Part shown: positions 1 to 5,322 of the stretch, one piece after another
How positions within the stretch are numbered: the stretch's first letter is position 1
Layout: each line of letters begins with the position of its first letter
Assembly: GCA_045579745.1 (NCBI GenBank)
Contig: JAZNMQ010000032.1
Location: 1 to 9,372, forward strand
DNA length: 9,372 nt
Origin: Flemingiibacterium sp045579745
GTDB taxonomy: Bacteria; Bacillota; Clostridia; Oscillospirales; CAG-272
Direction: 5' to 3'
Notes under the pieces: generated by a model
The model's database searches: none
Told to the model about the DNA's origin: nothing
What the model saw: only the letters and a program-made list of their open reading frames with translations
Translations under genes and position numbers: made by a program

Positions 1-514
1 CGGCACTATAATGACCAACTTCGGCTTTACAAAATTCTGCGAGGATAACGATATTCATTTTGTCGCAACAAAGGTAGGCGACCGTTATGTACTCGAGAAA
101 ATGCTTCTTGAAGATTATTACCTCGGAGGAGAGCAATCCGGACACATTATTTTCCGCGACTTCTCCACTACGGGCGACGGACAGCTGACAGCTGTACAGC
201 TTCTCTCTATGTTGAAGCGAAACAAGGTAAAGCTTAGTGATGCCGCCAAGGTTATGACACGATATCCGCAGTACATGGTAAATCTGCGCGTTACAGCCGA
301 GAAAAAGCTCGCTTTTTATACCGATTACGAAATCAAAGCAATTCTTGAGAACGCCAAGAAGGAGATTGGCGAAAGCGGCAGAATCGTTGCCCGTCCTTCA
401 GGCACAGAGCCGTTAATTCGCCTCATGGCTGAGGGTCAGGACTTTGAATTGATTAAGAATATCATCGACAGCACCGCTAAGCAAATCGAAGAACAGCTAA
501 AGAGCTACAACTGA
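1..514 (+). CDS. glmM: Phosphoglucosamine mutase GlmM, 3' part (5' end outside window)
   Basis: This is the C-terminal part, about 170 residues, of a protein family usually near 450 residues long. The reading frame is already open at the window edge, with G-T-I before the first visible Met, so the start and the catalytic phosphoserine loop lie outside. What is visible fits the alpha-D-phosphohexomutase family: the sugar-binding GGEQSGHII segment (bases about 127-150) and the phosphate-binding RPSGTEPLIRLMAEG loop of domain 4 (about 391-435). GlmM interconverts glucosamine-6-phosphate and glucosamine-1-phosphate in the cytoplasm, ahead of GlmU, for peptidoglycan UDP-GlcNAc. The glmS gene follows 25 bases after the stop, so the two are very likely cotranscribed. 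GEQSGH together with the glmS neighbour favours GlmM over a generic phosphomannomutase. Confidence 0.95.
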   Translation, partial: GTIMTNFGFTKFCEDNDIHFVATKVGDRYVLEKMLLEDYYLGGEQSGHIIFRDFSTTGDGQLTAVQLLSMLKRNKVKLSDAAKVMTRYPQYMVNLRVTAEKKLAFYTDYEIKAILENAKKEIGESGRIVARPSGTEPLIRLMAEGQDFELIKNIIDSTAKQIEEQLKSYN

Positions 515-539
515 TTTTTTCTGAAACGGAGAATTACAT

Positions 540-2366
540 ATGTGTGGAATTATAGGATATATAGGAAAAGATAACTCCGTGAAGCACCTGATCGAAGGAC
601 TTCGCGCGCTTGAATACCGCGGATATGACTCTGCAGGAATTTCATATTTCGACGGCGACAAGCTTTGCACAGTCAAGGCATCGGGAAGACTTGCCAATGT
701 CGAGGGCAAGCTAAAGGATGTTACTGAGAGCTCGCGCTGCGGAATCGGTCATACCCGTTGGGCAACCCACGGCGCGCCGAGCGATATCAACTCTCATCCG
801 CATGGCACAGATTCCGTCAAGCTCGTTCACAACGGAATTGTCGAAAACTATGCCGAGCTTCGCGCTGAGCTTATCGAGCTCGGATATACCTTCTACAGCG
901 AAACCGACACCGAGGTCGCCGCAAAGCTTCTCGACTATTACTACAAAAACAAGAAGTATTCCCCACTTGAAGCCATTGAATTGACAACATCGCGCATGAA
1001 AGGCTCATGGGCGCTCGGCATTCTGTTTGCTGATCAGCCGGAAAAGATTTACTGCGCAAGATGTGGCTCACCTCTTATTATCGGACTTGGCGAAAACGAA
1101 AACTTCATCGCATCCGATATAACAGCCATTCTTCGTCATACCCGCAACTATTATCAGCTCGACGAGCACGAAACAGCCGTAGTAACTCAGAATAAAATTG
1201 AGATTTTCCAAAACGGAAAGCCTGTAACCAAAGAGCTCAAGACAGCTAACTGGGATATCGAAGCCGCAGAGCGCGGCGGATATGCGCACTTCATGATAAA
1301 GGAGATCAACGAGGATGCGTCCGCCGTTCGCGGAACACTTCGAACCCGTATAGCAGACGGTCTTCCGTGCTTCAAAGCAGATGGCTTTGATACGAGCATA
1401 TTTGCCGGTGTTTCAAGACTTAATATAATAGCATGCGGAACTGCTATGCACGCAGGACTTATCGCACGCGGAAGCTTCGGAAAGCTCGCAGGACTTCCCT
1501 GCAATGTTGAGGTTGCATCCGAATTCAGATACAATGACCCTATCGTTGATAATGAGGACCTTGTTATAATCATCTCGCAGTCGGGAGAAACCGCCGACTC
1601 GCTCGCCGCGCTCCGTCTTGCGAAATCCAAAGGAGCTAAAACGCTCGCTATTGTAAATGTTATCGGTTCATCGATCGCGCGTGAAGCGGATGCCGTTCTC
1701 TACACTCAGGCAGGCCCCGAAATCGCGGTCGCAAGTACAAAGGCTTACTCCGTACAGACAGCGCTTCTCTATCTTCTCTCCATTGAAGCCGCCATCGTCA
1801 GAGGCAAGCTCGACAAGGATTCGGCAAAAATCAAGGTCAAGAATCTTTTCGAGGATGCGCCAATCGCCATTGAGGAGATGATCAAGCGCGAGGATGAAAT
1901 CAAGCAGATAGCTAACATTATCGCTGATTCAGACGACTTGTTCTTCATCGGACGAGGTGCGGATTATTATCTTGCCGCAGAAGGCTCGCTCAAGCTCAAG
2001 GAAATCTCCTATATTCACAGCGAAGCTTATGCCGCAGGCGAGCTGAAGCACGGAACCATTTCTCTCATTGTTCCCGGCATGCCCGTTATCGCGCTGTGCA
2101 CCGTTCCGGAGCTTTATCAGAAGATGGTTTCCAACATTCGCGAAACAGTAGCTCGCGGTGCAACCACCATCATGATTTGTGAAAGTGATTCCGAGGTTGC
2201 GCAAGGAACCGCAGACTATATCTTGCGTTTACCTGAAATCGCATCCGAGGTTGCTTTCCTTCCGGCGGCAACAGCACTCCAGCTTCTCGCATATTACACC
2301 GCACTTGCTCGCGGTTGCGATATCGACAAGCCGAGAAATCTCGCGAAATCCGTTACAGTTGAATAA
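540..2366 (+). CDS. glmS: Glutamine--fructose-6-phosphate aminotransferase (isomerizing) GlmS
   Basis: This complete 608-residue protein has the normal family length. It makes glucosamine-6-phosphate from fructose-6-phosphate and glutamine, the first committed step of hexosamine synthesis. The N-terminus reads MCGIIGYIG; Cys2 is the Ntn nucleophile of the class II glutaminase domain (about residues 1-220, with EYRGYDSAG and HTRWATHG motifs). Two SIS sugar-isomerase domains follow. The first contains CGTAMHAG and SQSGETADS; the second contains the KLKEISYIHSEAY region. The C-terminus ends NLAKSVTVE, with Lys603 in the place of the lysine that contacts the sugar. The start is fixed by Met-Cys and by GGAGA at 528-532, seven bases upstream. 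No glmS ribozyme fits into the 25-base gap after glmM. Nothing looks broken. Confidence 0.98.
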   Translation: MCGIIGYIGKDNSVKHLIEGLRALEYRGYDSAGISYFDGDKLCTVKASGRLANVEGKLKDVTESSRCGIGHTRWATHGAPSDINSHPHGTDSVKLVHNGIVENYAELRAELIELGYTFYSETDTEVAAKLLDYYYKNKKYSPLEAIELTTSRMKGSWALGILFADQPEKIYCARCGSPLIIGLGENENFIASDITAILRHTRNYYQLDEHETAVVTQNKIEIFQNGKPVTKELKTANWDIEAAERGGYAHFMIKEINEDASAVRGTLRTRIADGLPCFKADGFDTSIFAGVSRLNIIACGTAMHAGLIARGSFGKLAGLPCNVEVASEFRYNDPIVDNEDLVIIISQSGETADSLAALRLAKSKGAKTLAIVNVIGSSIAREADAVLYTQAGPEIAVASTKAYSVQTALLYLLSIEAAIVRGKLDKDSAKIKVKNLFEDAPIAIEEMIKREDEIKQIANIIADSDDLFFIGRGADYYLAAEGSLKLKEISYIHSEAYAAGELKHGTISLIVPGMPVIALCTVPELYQKMVSNIRETVARGATTIMICESDSEVAQGTADYILRLPEIASEVAFLPAATALQLLAYYTALARGCDIDKPRNLAKSVTVE

Positions 2367-2373
2367 AAAAGCA

Positions 2374-2408
2374 GGAGCTGTTGCAAGTTGAAAACTTGCG
2401 GCAGCTCC
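2374..2408 (-). terminator. 16-bp hairpin just after glmS with U-tract on the minus strand
   Basis: The arms 2374-2389 and 2393-2408 pair over 16 bp, with two G-U wobbles, around a three-base GAA loop. On the + strand the stem is followed by GC-rich sequence, so it is not a standard terminator for glmS, although it could protect the mRNA 3' end. On the minus strand the stem is followed by TGC and then six Ts (complement of 2365-2370, overlapping the glmS stop codon). It therefore fits an intrinsic terminator for leftward transcription arriving from the SDR gene. Confidence 0.6.
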
Positions 2409-2432
2409 GGGCGCGAATGCGCATACAACCAG

Positions 2433-2459
2433 TTTTTTGTGTGCAATGCACACAAAAAA
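2433..2459. repeat. Perfect 12-bp inverted repeat with A/T-tract ends
   Basis: TTTTTTGTGTGC at 2433-2444 and its exact reverse complement at 2448-2459 are separated by AAT. T-tract and A-tract lie inside the stem, so either strand gives a hairpin whose base is A-U only. It could act as a weak bidirectional terminator or a protein-binding dyad. The function is not shown by sequence. Confidence 0.55.
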
Positions 2460-2489
2460 TGGCACCCTTGGTGGGTGACAAGGTGTATT

Positions 2490-2572
2490 TTATGGGAGCT
2501 GTTGCACTTAGGCGTGATGCCCTTATCGGAGAAAAATTGTGATATGGGCATAGCCCGAGGCAGTTGTTAAAC
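2490..2572. other. Extended imperfect stem-loop of unknown role (possible structured RNA)
   Basis: The core is TGCCCTTATC (2518-2527) pairing with GATATGGGCA (2541-2550) with one mismatch. Outside it, pairing continues with bulges and G-U pairs between CTTAGGCGTG (about 2505-2514) and AGCCCGAGG (about 2553-2561), and more weakly between GGGAGCTG and CAGTTGTT. The word GGAGCTGTTGCA here also occurs at 2374 and could pair with 2397-2408, giving an alternative fold. No known RNA family was recognised: it lacks the SRP RNA GGAA loop, and nothing points to tmRNA or RNase P. Confidence 0.3.
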
Positions 2573-2600
2573 AAATGCGAAACTTGCGATAAAAACAGAC

Positions 2601-2645
2601 GAGAGAGTAACGCGGAAGTGAAAATCCGAGATGCTCTCTCTTTTT
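2601..2645 (+). terminator. Bidirectional intrinsic terminator, probable end of glmM-glmS transcription
   Basis: GAGAGAG (2601-2607) pairs with CTCTCTC (2634-2640). After a 5x5 internal loop, CGGA (2613-2616) pairs with TCCG (2625-2628) around an AGTGAAAA loop. TTTTT (2641-2645) follows directly on the + strand. Reading leftward, five Ts (complement of 2591-2595) follow the stem after five bases, so it could also work in the other direction. Confidence 0.65.
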
Positions 2646-2656
2646 ATGCTTTATTG

Positions 2657-2805
2657 AGTGATATTCTTTGTTCTTGCAAAGAGTGATATTTTTGCTTTGC
2701 AAAAGTGATATTCTATTCGCCGTGAAACTCGCGTAGCGAATATCACTTGGACGAAGTCCAAATATCACTGCGAAGCAATATAACTCGCCGAAGGCGAATA
2801 GAACT
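2657..2805. repeat. Composite palindromic array: AGTGATATT words separated by mini-hairpins
   Basis: The word AGTGATATT occurs in direct orientation at 2657-2665, 2682-2690 and 2704-2712. It occurs inverted (AATATCACT) at 2739-2747 and 2761-2769, with degenerate inverted copies at 2777-2785 and 2797-2805. Between words sit small palindromes. In the left half these are CTTTG-loop-CAAAG and TTTGC-TTT-GCAAA; in the right half TGGAC-GAA-GTCCA, GC-GAA-GC and CGCC-GAA-GGCG. Pyrimidine loops on the left and GAA loops on the right are what an inversion of one unit type would give. The whole is a large nested inverted repeat centred near 2725. It is noncoding; its function is unknown. Confidence 0.75.
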
Positions 2806-2853
2806 GGCGTGATACTCCGTAGAGTATCACGCCAAATGCGGAGTCCTTTTTTT
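2805..2853 (+). terminator. 13-bp hairpin overlapping a second hairpin before a T7 tract
   Basis: The arms 2805-2817 and 2822-2834 form a perfect 13-bp stem with loop CGTA. Alternatively ACTCCG (2814-2819) can pair with CGGAGT (2839-2844), which is followed by CC and seven Ts (2847-2853). The two structures share bases and exclude each other. The second one plus the T-run is a + strand terminator shape. On the minus strand the first hairpin lies just after the SDR stop codon. Confidence 0.5.
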
Positions 2854-2858
2854 GTAGA

Positions 2859-3716
2859 TTAAACACCCGAGTAAGCCGCAAAGCCGCCATCAACAGGAAC
2901 GACAACGCCGTTAACAAAGCCCGAAGCCTTGTTGTCAACAAGCCAGAGCAGAGTGCCGATGAGGTCATCTGTTTCGCCGAAGCGATTCATGGGAGTATTG
3001 TTGAGAATCTTCTGTGAACGCGCGGTGTATGTACCGTCGGGATTCATAAGAAGCGCGTGATTCTGATTTGTCAGGAAGAAGCCGGGAGCTATCGCGTTAA
3101 CACGGATGCCGACCTTGGAGAAGTGAACTGCAAGCCACTGAGTAAAGTTGGAAACAGCCGCCTTCGCGCCGGAATATGCGGGAATCTTGGTGAGAGGGCT
3201 GAATGCATTCATAGAGGAAACATTGAGAATTACTGTGTTGCCCTTCTTAGCCATTTCCTTTGCAAATACCTGAGTGGGGAGAAGGGTTCCGAGGAAATTG
3301 AGGTTGAATACGAACTCGATTCCTGACGGGTCAAGGTCAAAGAATGTCTTGAGCCCCTCGGTTGCTTCCTCGAGGTCCTCGGGGAAAAGATATTCCTTGT
3401 CGGTAGTGCCTTTGGGATTGTTGCCGCCTGCGCCGTTTAAGAGAATATCTACGGTGCCGAACTTTGCAAGGATTGCTTCGTGAGCAGCCTCAAGGCTAGC
3501 CTTGTCGAGAACGTTTGCTGCAACAGCCATTGCGATACCGCCGTCAGCGGTAATTTCGTCAACAACCTTTTGCGCTGCTTCCTCGCGGAGGTCGCATACA
3601 GCAACCTTTGCTCCGCATGCAGCGAGAGCCTTTGCGAACTCAGAGCAGAGAACGCCGCCGCCGCCCGTTACTAATGCTGTTTTACCGGACAGGTCAATTT
3701 GAAAAGGTAATTTCAT
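2859..3716 (-). CDS. SDR-family oxidoreductase, D-mannonate oxidoreductase/fructuronate reductase (UxuB/YjmF) type
   Basis: The 285-residue protein is a classical short-chain dehydrogenase, a cytoplasmic NAD(P)-dependent enzyme. The cofactor loop TGGGGVL is at residues 17-23 and NGAGG at 94-98. The active-site set is Asn140, Ser168, Tyr181 and Lys185 (SSMN and PAYSGAK). The stretch from SSMNAFSPLTKIPAYS to FFLTNQN and the ending VDGGFAAYSGV resemble the Bacillus YjmF/UxuB group, which reduces fructuronate to mannonate in hexuronate breakdown. That substrate is a family inference. The third glycine position of the usual loop is Cys24, which may be normal for this subgroup. The start is supported by AAGGAG (3725-3730), eight bases upstream. 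No uronate genes are adjacent, so it appears to be a single-gene unit. Confidence 0.85.
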   Translation of the reverse strand: MKLPFQIDLSGKTALVTGGGGVLCSEFAKALAACGAKVAVCDLREEAAQKVVDEITADGGIAMAVAANVLDKASLEAAHEAILAKFGTVDILLNGAGGNNPKGTTDKEYLFPEDLEEATEGLKTFFDLDPSGIEFVFNLNFLGTLLPTQVFAKEMAKKGNTVILNVSSMNAFSPLTKIPAYSGAKAAVSNFTQWLAVHFSKVGIRVNAIAPGFFLTNQNHALLMNPDGTYTARSQKILNNTPMNRFGETDDLIGTLLWLVDNKASGFVNGVVVPVDGGFAAYSGV

Positions 3717-3741
3717 GATTGTTACTCCTTTTGAAATGATT

Positions 3742-3780
3742 TTGCCTTATTGGCAATATTTTAAGCTGAAAACGCTACTG
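3742..3780 (-). promoter_or_regulatory. Candidate operator dyads upstream of the SDR gene
   Basis: TTGCC-TTATT-GGCAA (3742-3756) is a 15-base dyad 26 bases before the start codon. TGAAAACGCTACTG (3767-3780) has one perfect half of a CcpA/LacI-type site (TGAAAACG) and a poor second half. Both lie where a leader operator would be expected for a sugar-inducible gene. No clear sigma-A promoter was found between them and the gene. The assignment is speculative. Confidence 0.25.
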
Positions 3781-4000
3781 TATCTATTTTAACTCATTTC
3801 AAACAAAAAGAAAAGGGGTAGATGTAAATTTTATAAAAAATATTAACGCAAATATCGCAAATCGTTTAGTCCTGCATCGAAAACGTGAGAATTCGAGGAT
3901 ATTCCTTTTACTTATTGTGTTATTTTAGGCATATTCAAAATTCATCTCTCGAAATGCACGAGGAAATGCCCCACAAGGCGTTTATAAAGCCAGACATGAC
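3781..4000. other. AT-rich intergenic stretch without a recognised gene
   Basis: No open frame with a ribosome-binding site was found on either strand. It contains two tandem 9-mers starting CGCAAAT (3847-3855 and 3856-3864) and an AT-rich tract (3828-3845) that could host a weak leftward promoter for the SDR gene. Nothing reaches consensus. Confidence 0.4.
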
Positions 4001-4024
4001 AAAAGCGGAGGCTTAAACCTCCGC
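4001..4024 (-). terminator. Intrinsic terminator after the two small membrane-protein genes
   Basis: GCGGAGG (4005-4011) and CCTCCGC (4018-4024) form a 7-bp GC-rich stem with a six-base loop. On the minus strand it is followed by four Ts (complement of 4001-4004). It lies 24 bases beyond the stop of the 63-aa gene, in the expected place, although the U-tract is short. Confidence 0.65.
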
Positions 4025-4048
4025 CTTAGCTTTTAGATATGTTGAAAT

Positions 4049-4240
4049 TTATTCGTCTTCATCTTTTGAATTAAACAACCGAAGTATTGCCGCACTCAAA
4101 ATCACAATTACTCCATTGTTATATATGTCTGACAGAAGCTCATGTAAATCATACCCCCATATAGCCAATTCCAGAAGCGGAGAGCCCGCATGGACTATGA
4201 TGAGTATAATAAGTAATATTTTAAAGATTTTATTTTTCAT
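4049..4240 (-). CDS. Small hypothetical membrane protein, 63 aa
   Basis: The protein family is not recognised. The product begins MKNKIFKILLIILIIVHAG. It has a basic N-terminus and a hydrophobic segment at about residues 5-25, a loop with several acidic residues (YDLHELLSDIYNN), a second hydrophobic segment (about 40-55, GVIVILSAAILRLF), and the acidic tail KDEDE. Two membrane passes are likely. An in-frame upstream Met would give 80 aa, but AGGAGG at 4249-4254 sits eight bases before the internal ATG and decides this start. It lies 29 bases downstream of the 48-aa gene on the same strand, and both share a leader box, so they are probably one transcript. It could be a holin-like, toxin-like or signalling micropeptide; the sequence does not say which. 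Confidence 0.75.
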   Translation of the reverse strand: MKNKIFKILLIILIIVHAGSPLLELAIWGYDLHELLSDIYNNGVIVILSAAILRLFNSKDEDE

Positions 4241-4248
4241 ACAGATAA

Positions 4249-4254
4249 CCTCCT
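4249..4254 (-). promoter_or_regulatory. Shine-Dalgarno AGGAGG deciding the start of the 63-aa gene
   Basis: A perfect AGGAGG lies eight bases before the ATG at 4240. It lies inside the longer 80-aa open frame, which argues against that longer start. Confidence 0.85.
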
Positions 4255-4264
4255 TTGTCAAATT
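4253..4264 (-). repeat. Leader box AATTTGACAAAG, copy 2
   Basis: These 12 bases are identical to those at 4429-4440, and each copy ends exactly 12 bases before a start codon. The reverse complement contains TTTGTCAAA, close to a relaxed Spo0A box. Confidence 0.6.
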
Positions 4265-4269
4265 GGAAT

Positions 4270-4416
4270 TTACTTGTCTTTTATAAAGCACCCAATGATG
4301 GCAACAATCACACCCACAAGGGCACAGCCTACCGCAATCGGACTTGCATCAGGCTGCATGGAAATTCCTAATAATCCTAAACAAACGCCTACAAATGCAA
4401 ATTTTATACCCTTCAT
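4270..4416 (-). CDS. Very small hypothetical membrane protein, 48 aa
   Basis: This short gene is easily missed. Reading leftward, ATG at 4416 opens 48 codons ending in TAA at 4270-4272. The product begins MKGIKFAFVGVCLGLLGIS, has a short polar turn (MQPDASP), a second hydrophobic glycine-rich stretch (IAVGCALVGVIVAIIG), and ends CFIKDK. It therefore probably spans the membrane twice as a helical hairpin. AAGGAG at 4423-4428, six bases upstream, and a TGNTATAAT promoter at 4470-4478 support expression. The 63-aa gene follows after 29 bases with the same leader box. Its family is unknown. Glycine-rich two-helix shape and size resemble many small stress or phage-like membrane peptides, but no specific match can be claimed. 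Confidence 0.7.
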   Translation of the reverse strand: MKGIKFAFVGVCLGLLGISMQPDASPIAVGCALVGVIVAIIGCFIKDK

Positions 4417-4428
4417 TGAATACTCCTT

Positions 4429-4440
4429 CTTTGTCAAATT
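4429..4440 (-). repeat. Leader box AATTTGACAAAG, copy 1
   Basis: Identical to 4253-4264 and at the same 12-base distance from its ATG. It contains TTGACA, but no matching -10 box lies at the right distance, so a -35 role is unlikely. Confidence 0.6.
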
Positions 4441-4469
4441 CAAGTTTAGCGGACTGTATTCACAGTTTC

Positions 4470-4478
4470 ATTATATCA
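4470..4478 (-). promoter_or_regulatory. Extended -10 promoter for the two small membrane genes
   Basis: On the minus strand TGATATAAT reads as TGN followed by a perfect TATAAT (complement of 4470-4475). The -35 region is poor, as is usual for extended -10 promoters. Transcription would start near 4463, about 47 bases before the 48-aa start codon. Confidence 0.6.
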
Positions 4479-4634
4479 TAAGTTGCCATGCTTGCATATA
4501 TTTACACGAAAAATTCACAAAAAGTTCAATCTAAATATTATTATACAATATAAGTATACGCGTTTTTGGCGGTGAAATAGACGAAGCTCAATTCCTCCAC
4601 ACAAAAGGTTAATAAGAATTCGTGCATGCTTTGC

Positions 4635-4663
4635 TTGACATAAACTGAGCATCATGGTATAAT
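4635..4663 (+). promoter_or_regulatory. Consensus sigma-A promoter with extended -10
   Basis: TTGACA (4635-4640), a 17-base spacer and TATAAT (4658-4663) match the housekeeping consensus at every position, with TGG before the -10 box as an extended element. Transcription should start near 4670 and read into the Spo0A-like gene. Confidence 0.9.
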
Positions 4664-4699
4664 TCTTAGTATTGTTTTTATTTTTGGAGGATTTGTGTG

Positions 4700-5140
4700 A
4701 TGAGCTTGCGTTCTATTGAACTGACGGATGAGGATAAGGCGTTTATAACACGGCAAATTCGGGATATTCTTGCTGAGCTTTCAGTAAAGCTGAACAGCAA
4801 GGGCGGAATATATTTGTCGGAGATATTATATATAATGGCAACACAATTCAGGGAAATTGACGGTTCAGCCGAGGCGCTCAGGATTACTTCTCAGAAGCAC
4901 GGAATTAATACCGAAAGTGTGCGCGCGGCTGTTCGTTATGCGGTTACTCAGGCGTGGGAGGTGGGCGATCCCGATATTCAGTTTGAATATTTCGGCAGGT
5001 CGGTCAGCTTCAAGCGCGGAAAACCTACCGAAGCCGCATTTATAAAATCTGCGGAAATGAAGCTGCGCCACAGAATGGTGAGATATTTTGCTGCGGCTGA
5101 GGCAAAAAATCAGCCGATTGTAAAAATGATGATGGAGTGA
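4700..5140 (+). CDS. Stand-alone Spo0A C-terminal-like DNA-binding protein
   Basis: The 146-residue protein resembles the effector (C-terminal) domain of the sporulation regulator Spo0A and lacks any receiver domain. Matching features run from GGIYLSEILYIM (35-46) through the helix-turn-helix KHGINTESVRAAVRYAVTQAW (66-86) to FGRSVSFKRGKPTEAAFI (98-115). Spo0A itself reads similarly at AKKFNTTASRVERAIRHAIEVAW and in the KPTNSEFI segment. The family binds 0A boxes (TGNCGAA). Without a phosphorylation domain it may act constitutively or compete with Spo0A; this is inference. Residues 1-34 and the tail 116-146 are extra. GGAGG (4686-4690) lies nine bases before ATG 4700; a GTG at 4697 directly before it is less likely. 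It sits between two divergently read micropeptide genes and a sigma-factor gene. Confidence 0.85.
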   Translation: MSLRSIELTDEDKAFITRQIRDILAELSVKLNSKGGIYLSEILYIMATQFREIDGSAEALRITSQKHGINTESVRAAVRYAVTQAWEVGDPDIQFEYFGRSVSFKRGKPTEAAFIKSAEMKLRHRMVRYFAAAEAKNQPIVKMMME

Positions 5141-5202
5141 GGATAAAAAATAAATTTTTTTATAATCAACGCAACCAAATTCAAAAATGCCACACTATAT
5201 GA

Positions 5203-5306
5203 ATGAAAAGCAAAGCGTTTCAACAAAAAGCCTACGGCATTTCAATGAAAAGCAAAGCATTTCAATGAAAAGCAAGGCATTTCAATGAAAAGCTTAAAGC
5301 GTTTCA
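5203..5306 (+). repeat. Five-unit tandem array of 20-22-base imperfect hairpins before the sigma gene
   Basis: The units are 5203-5222, 5223-5244, 5245-5264, 5265-5284 and 5285-5306. The typical unit is ATGAAAAGCAAAGCATTTCA. Each folds as TGAAA/TTTCA (shortened in unit 2), one mismatch, GC/GC and a short loop. Unit 2 keeps the fold while its sequence changes, gaining a third G-C pair (GCC-TAC-GGC). Unit lengths are not multiples of three, so this is not coding. The last unit ends one base before the AAAGGAGG of the sigma gene. These could be operator sites or leader-RNA hairpins. Confidence 0.8.
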
Positions 5307-5322
5307 GAAAGGAGGCGAGAAA

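Noticed and set aside
515..539. glmS ribozyme
   Set aside because: The 25-base gap is far too short for the roughly 150-200-base ribozyme.
1187..1630. 147-codon open frame antisense to glmS
   Set aside because: Low-complexity Ser/Ala/Pro-rich shadow of a clearly coding gene on the other strand.
2388..2570. 60-codon open frame on the + strand after glmS
   Set aside because: It runs through three inverted repeats, has no ribosome-binding site, and its composition (many Cys/Trp/His) is not protein-like.
2490..2572. SRP RNA, tmRNA or 6S RNA
   Set aside because: The conserved SRP apical loop and tmRNA ends are absent; the extended stem is only superficially like 6S RNA and too short.
2229..2574. 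Several overlapping open frames on the minus strand over the glmS 3' end
   Set aside because: They are antisense to the conserved glmS C-terminus and to hairpins, without start signals.
4241..4291. N-terminal extension of the 63-aa protein to an upstream ATG (80 aa)
   Set aside because: AGGAGG lies inside the extension, eight bases before the internal ATG, and the extension overlaps the 48-aa gene.
4697..4699. GTG as start of the Spo0A-like gene
   Set aside because: The adjacent ATG at 4700 has equal or better spacing from GGAGG and is the stronger codon; the difference is one residue.
5203..5306. CRISPR array
   Set aside because: The units are contiguous, with no unique spacers of about 30 bases, and no cas genes are nearby.
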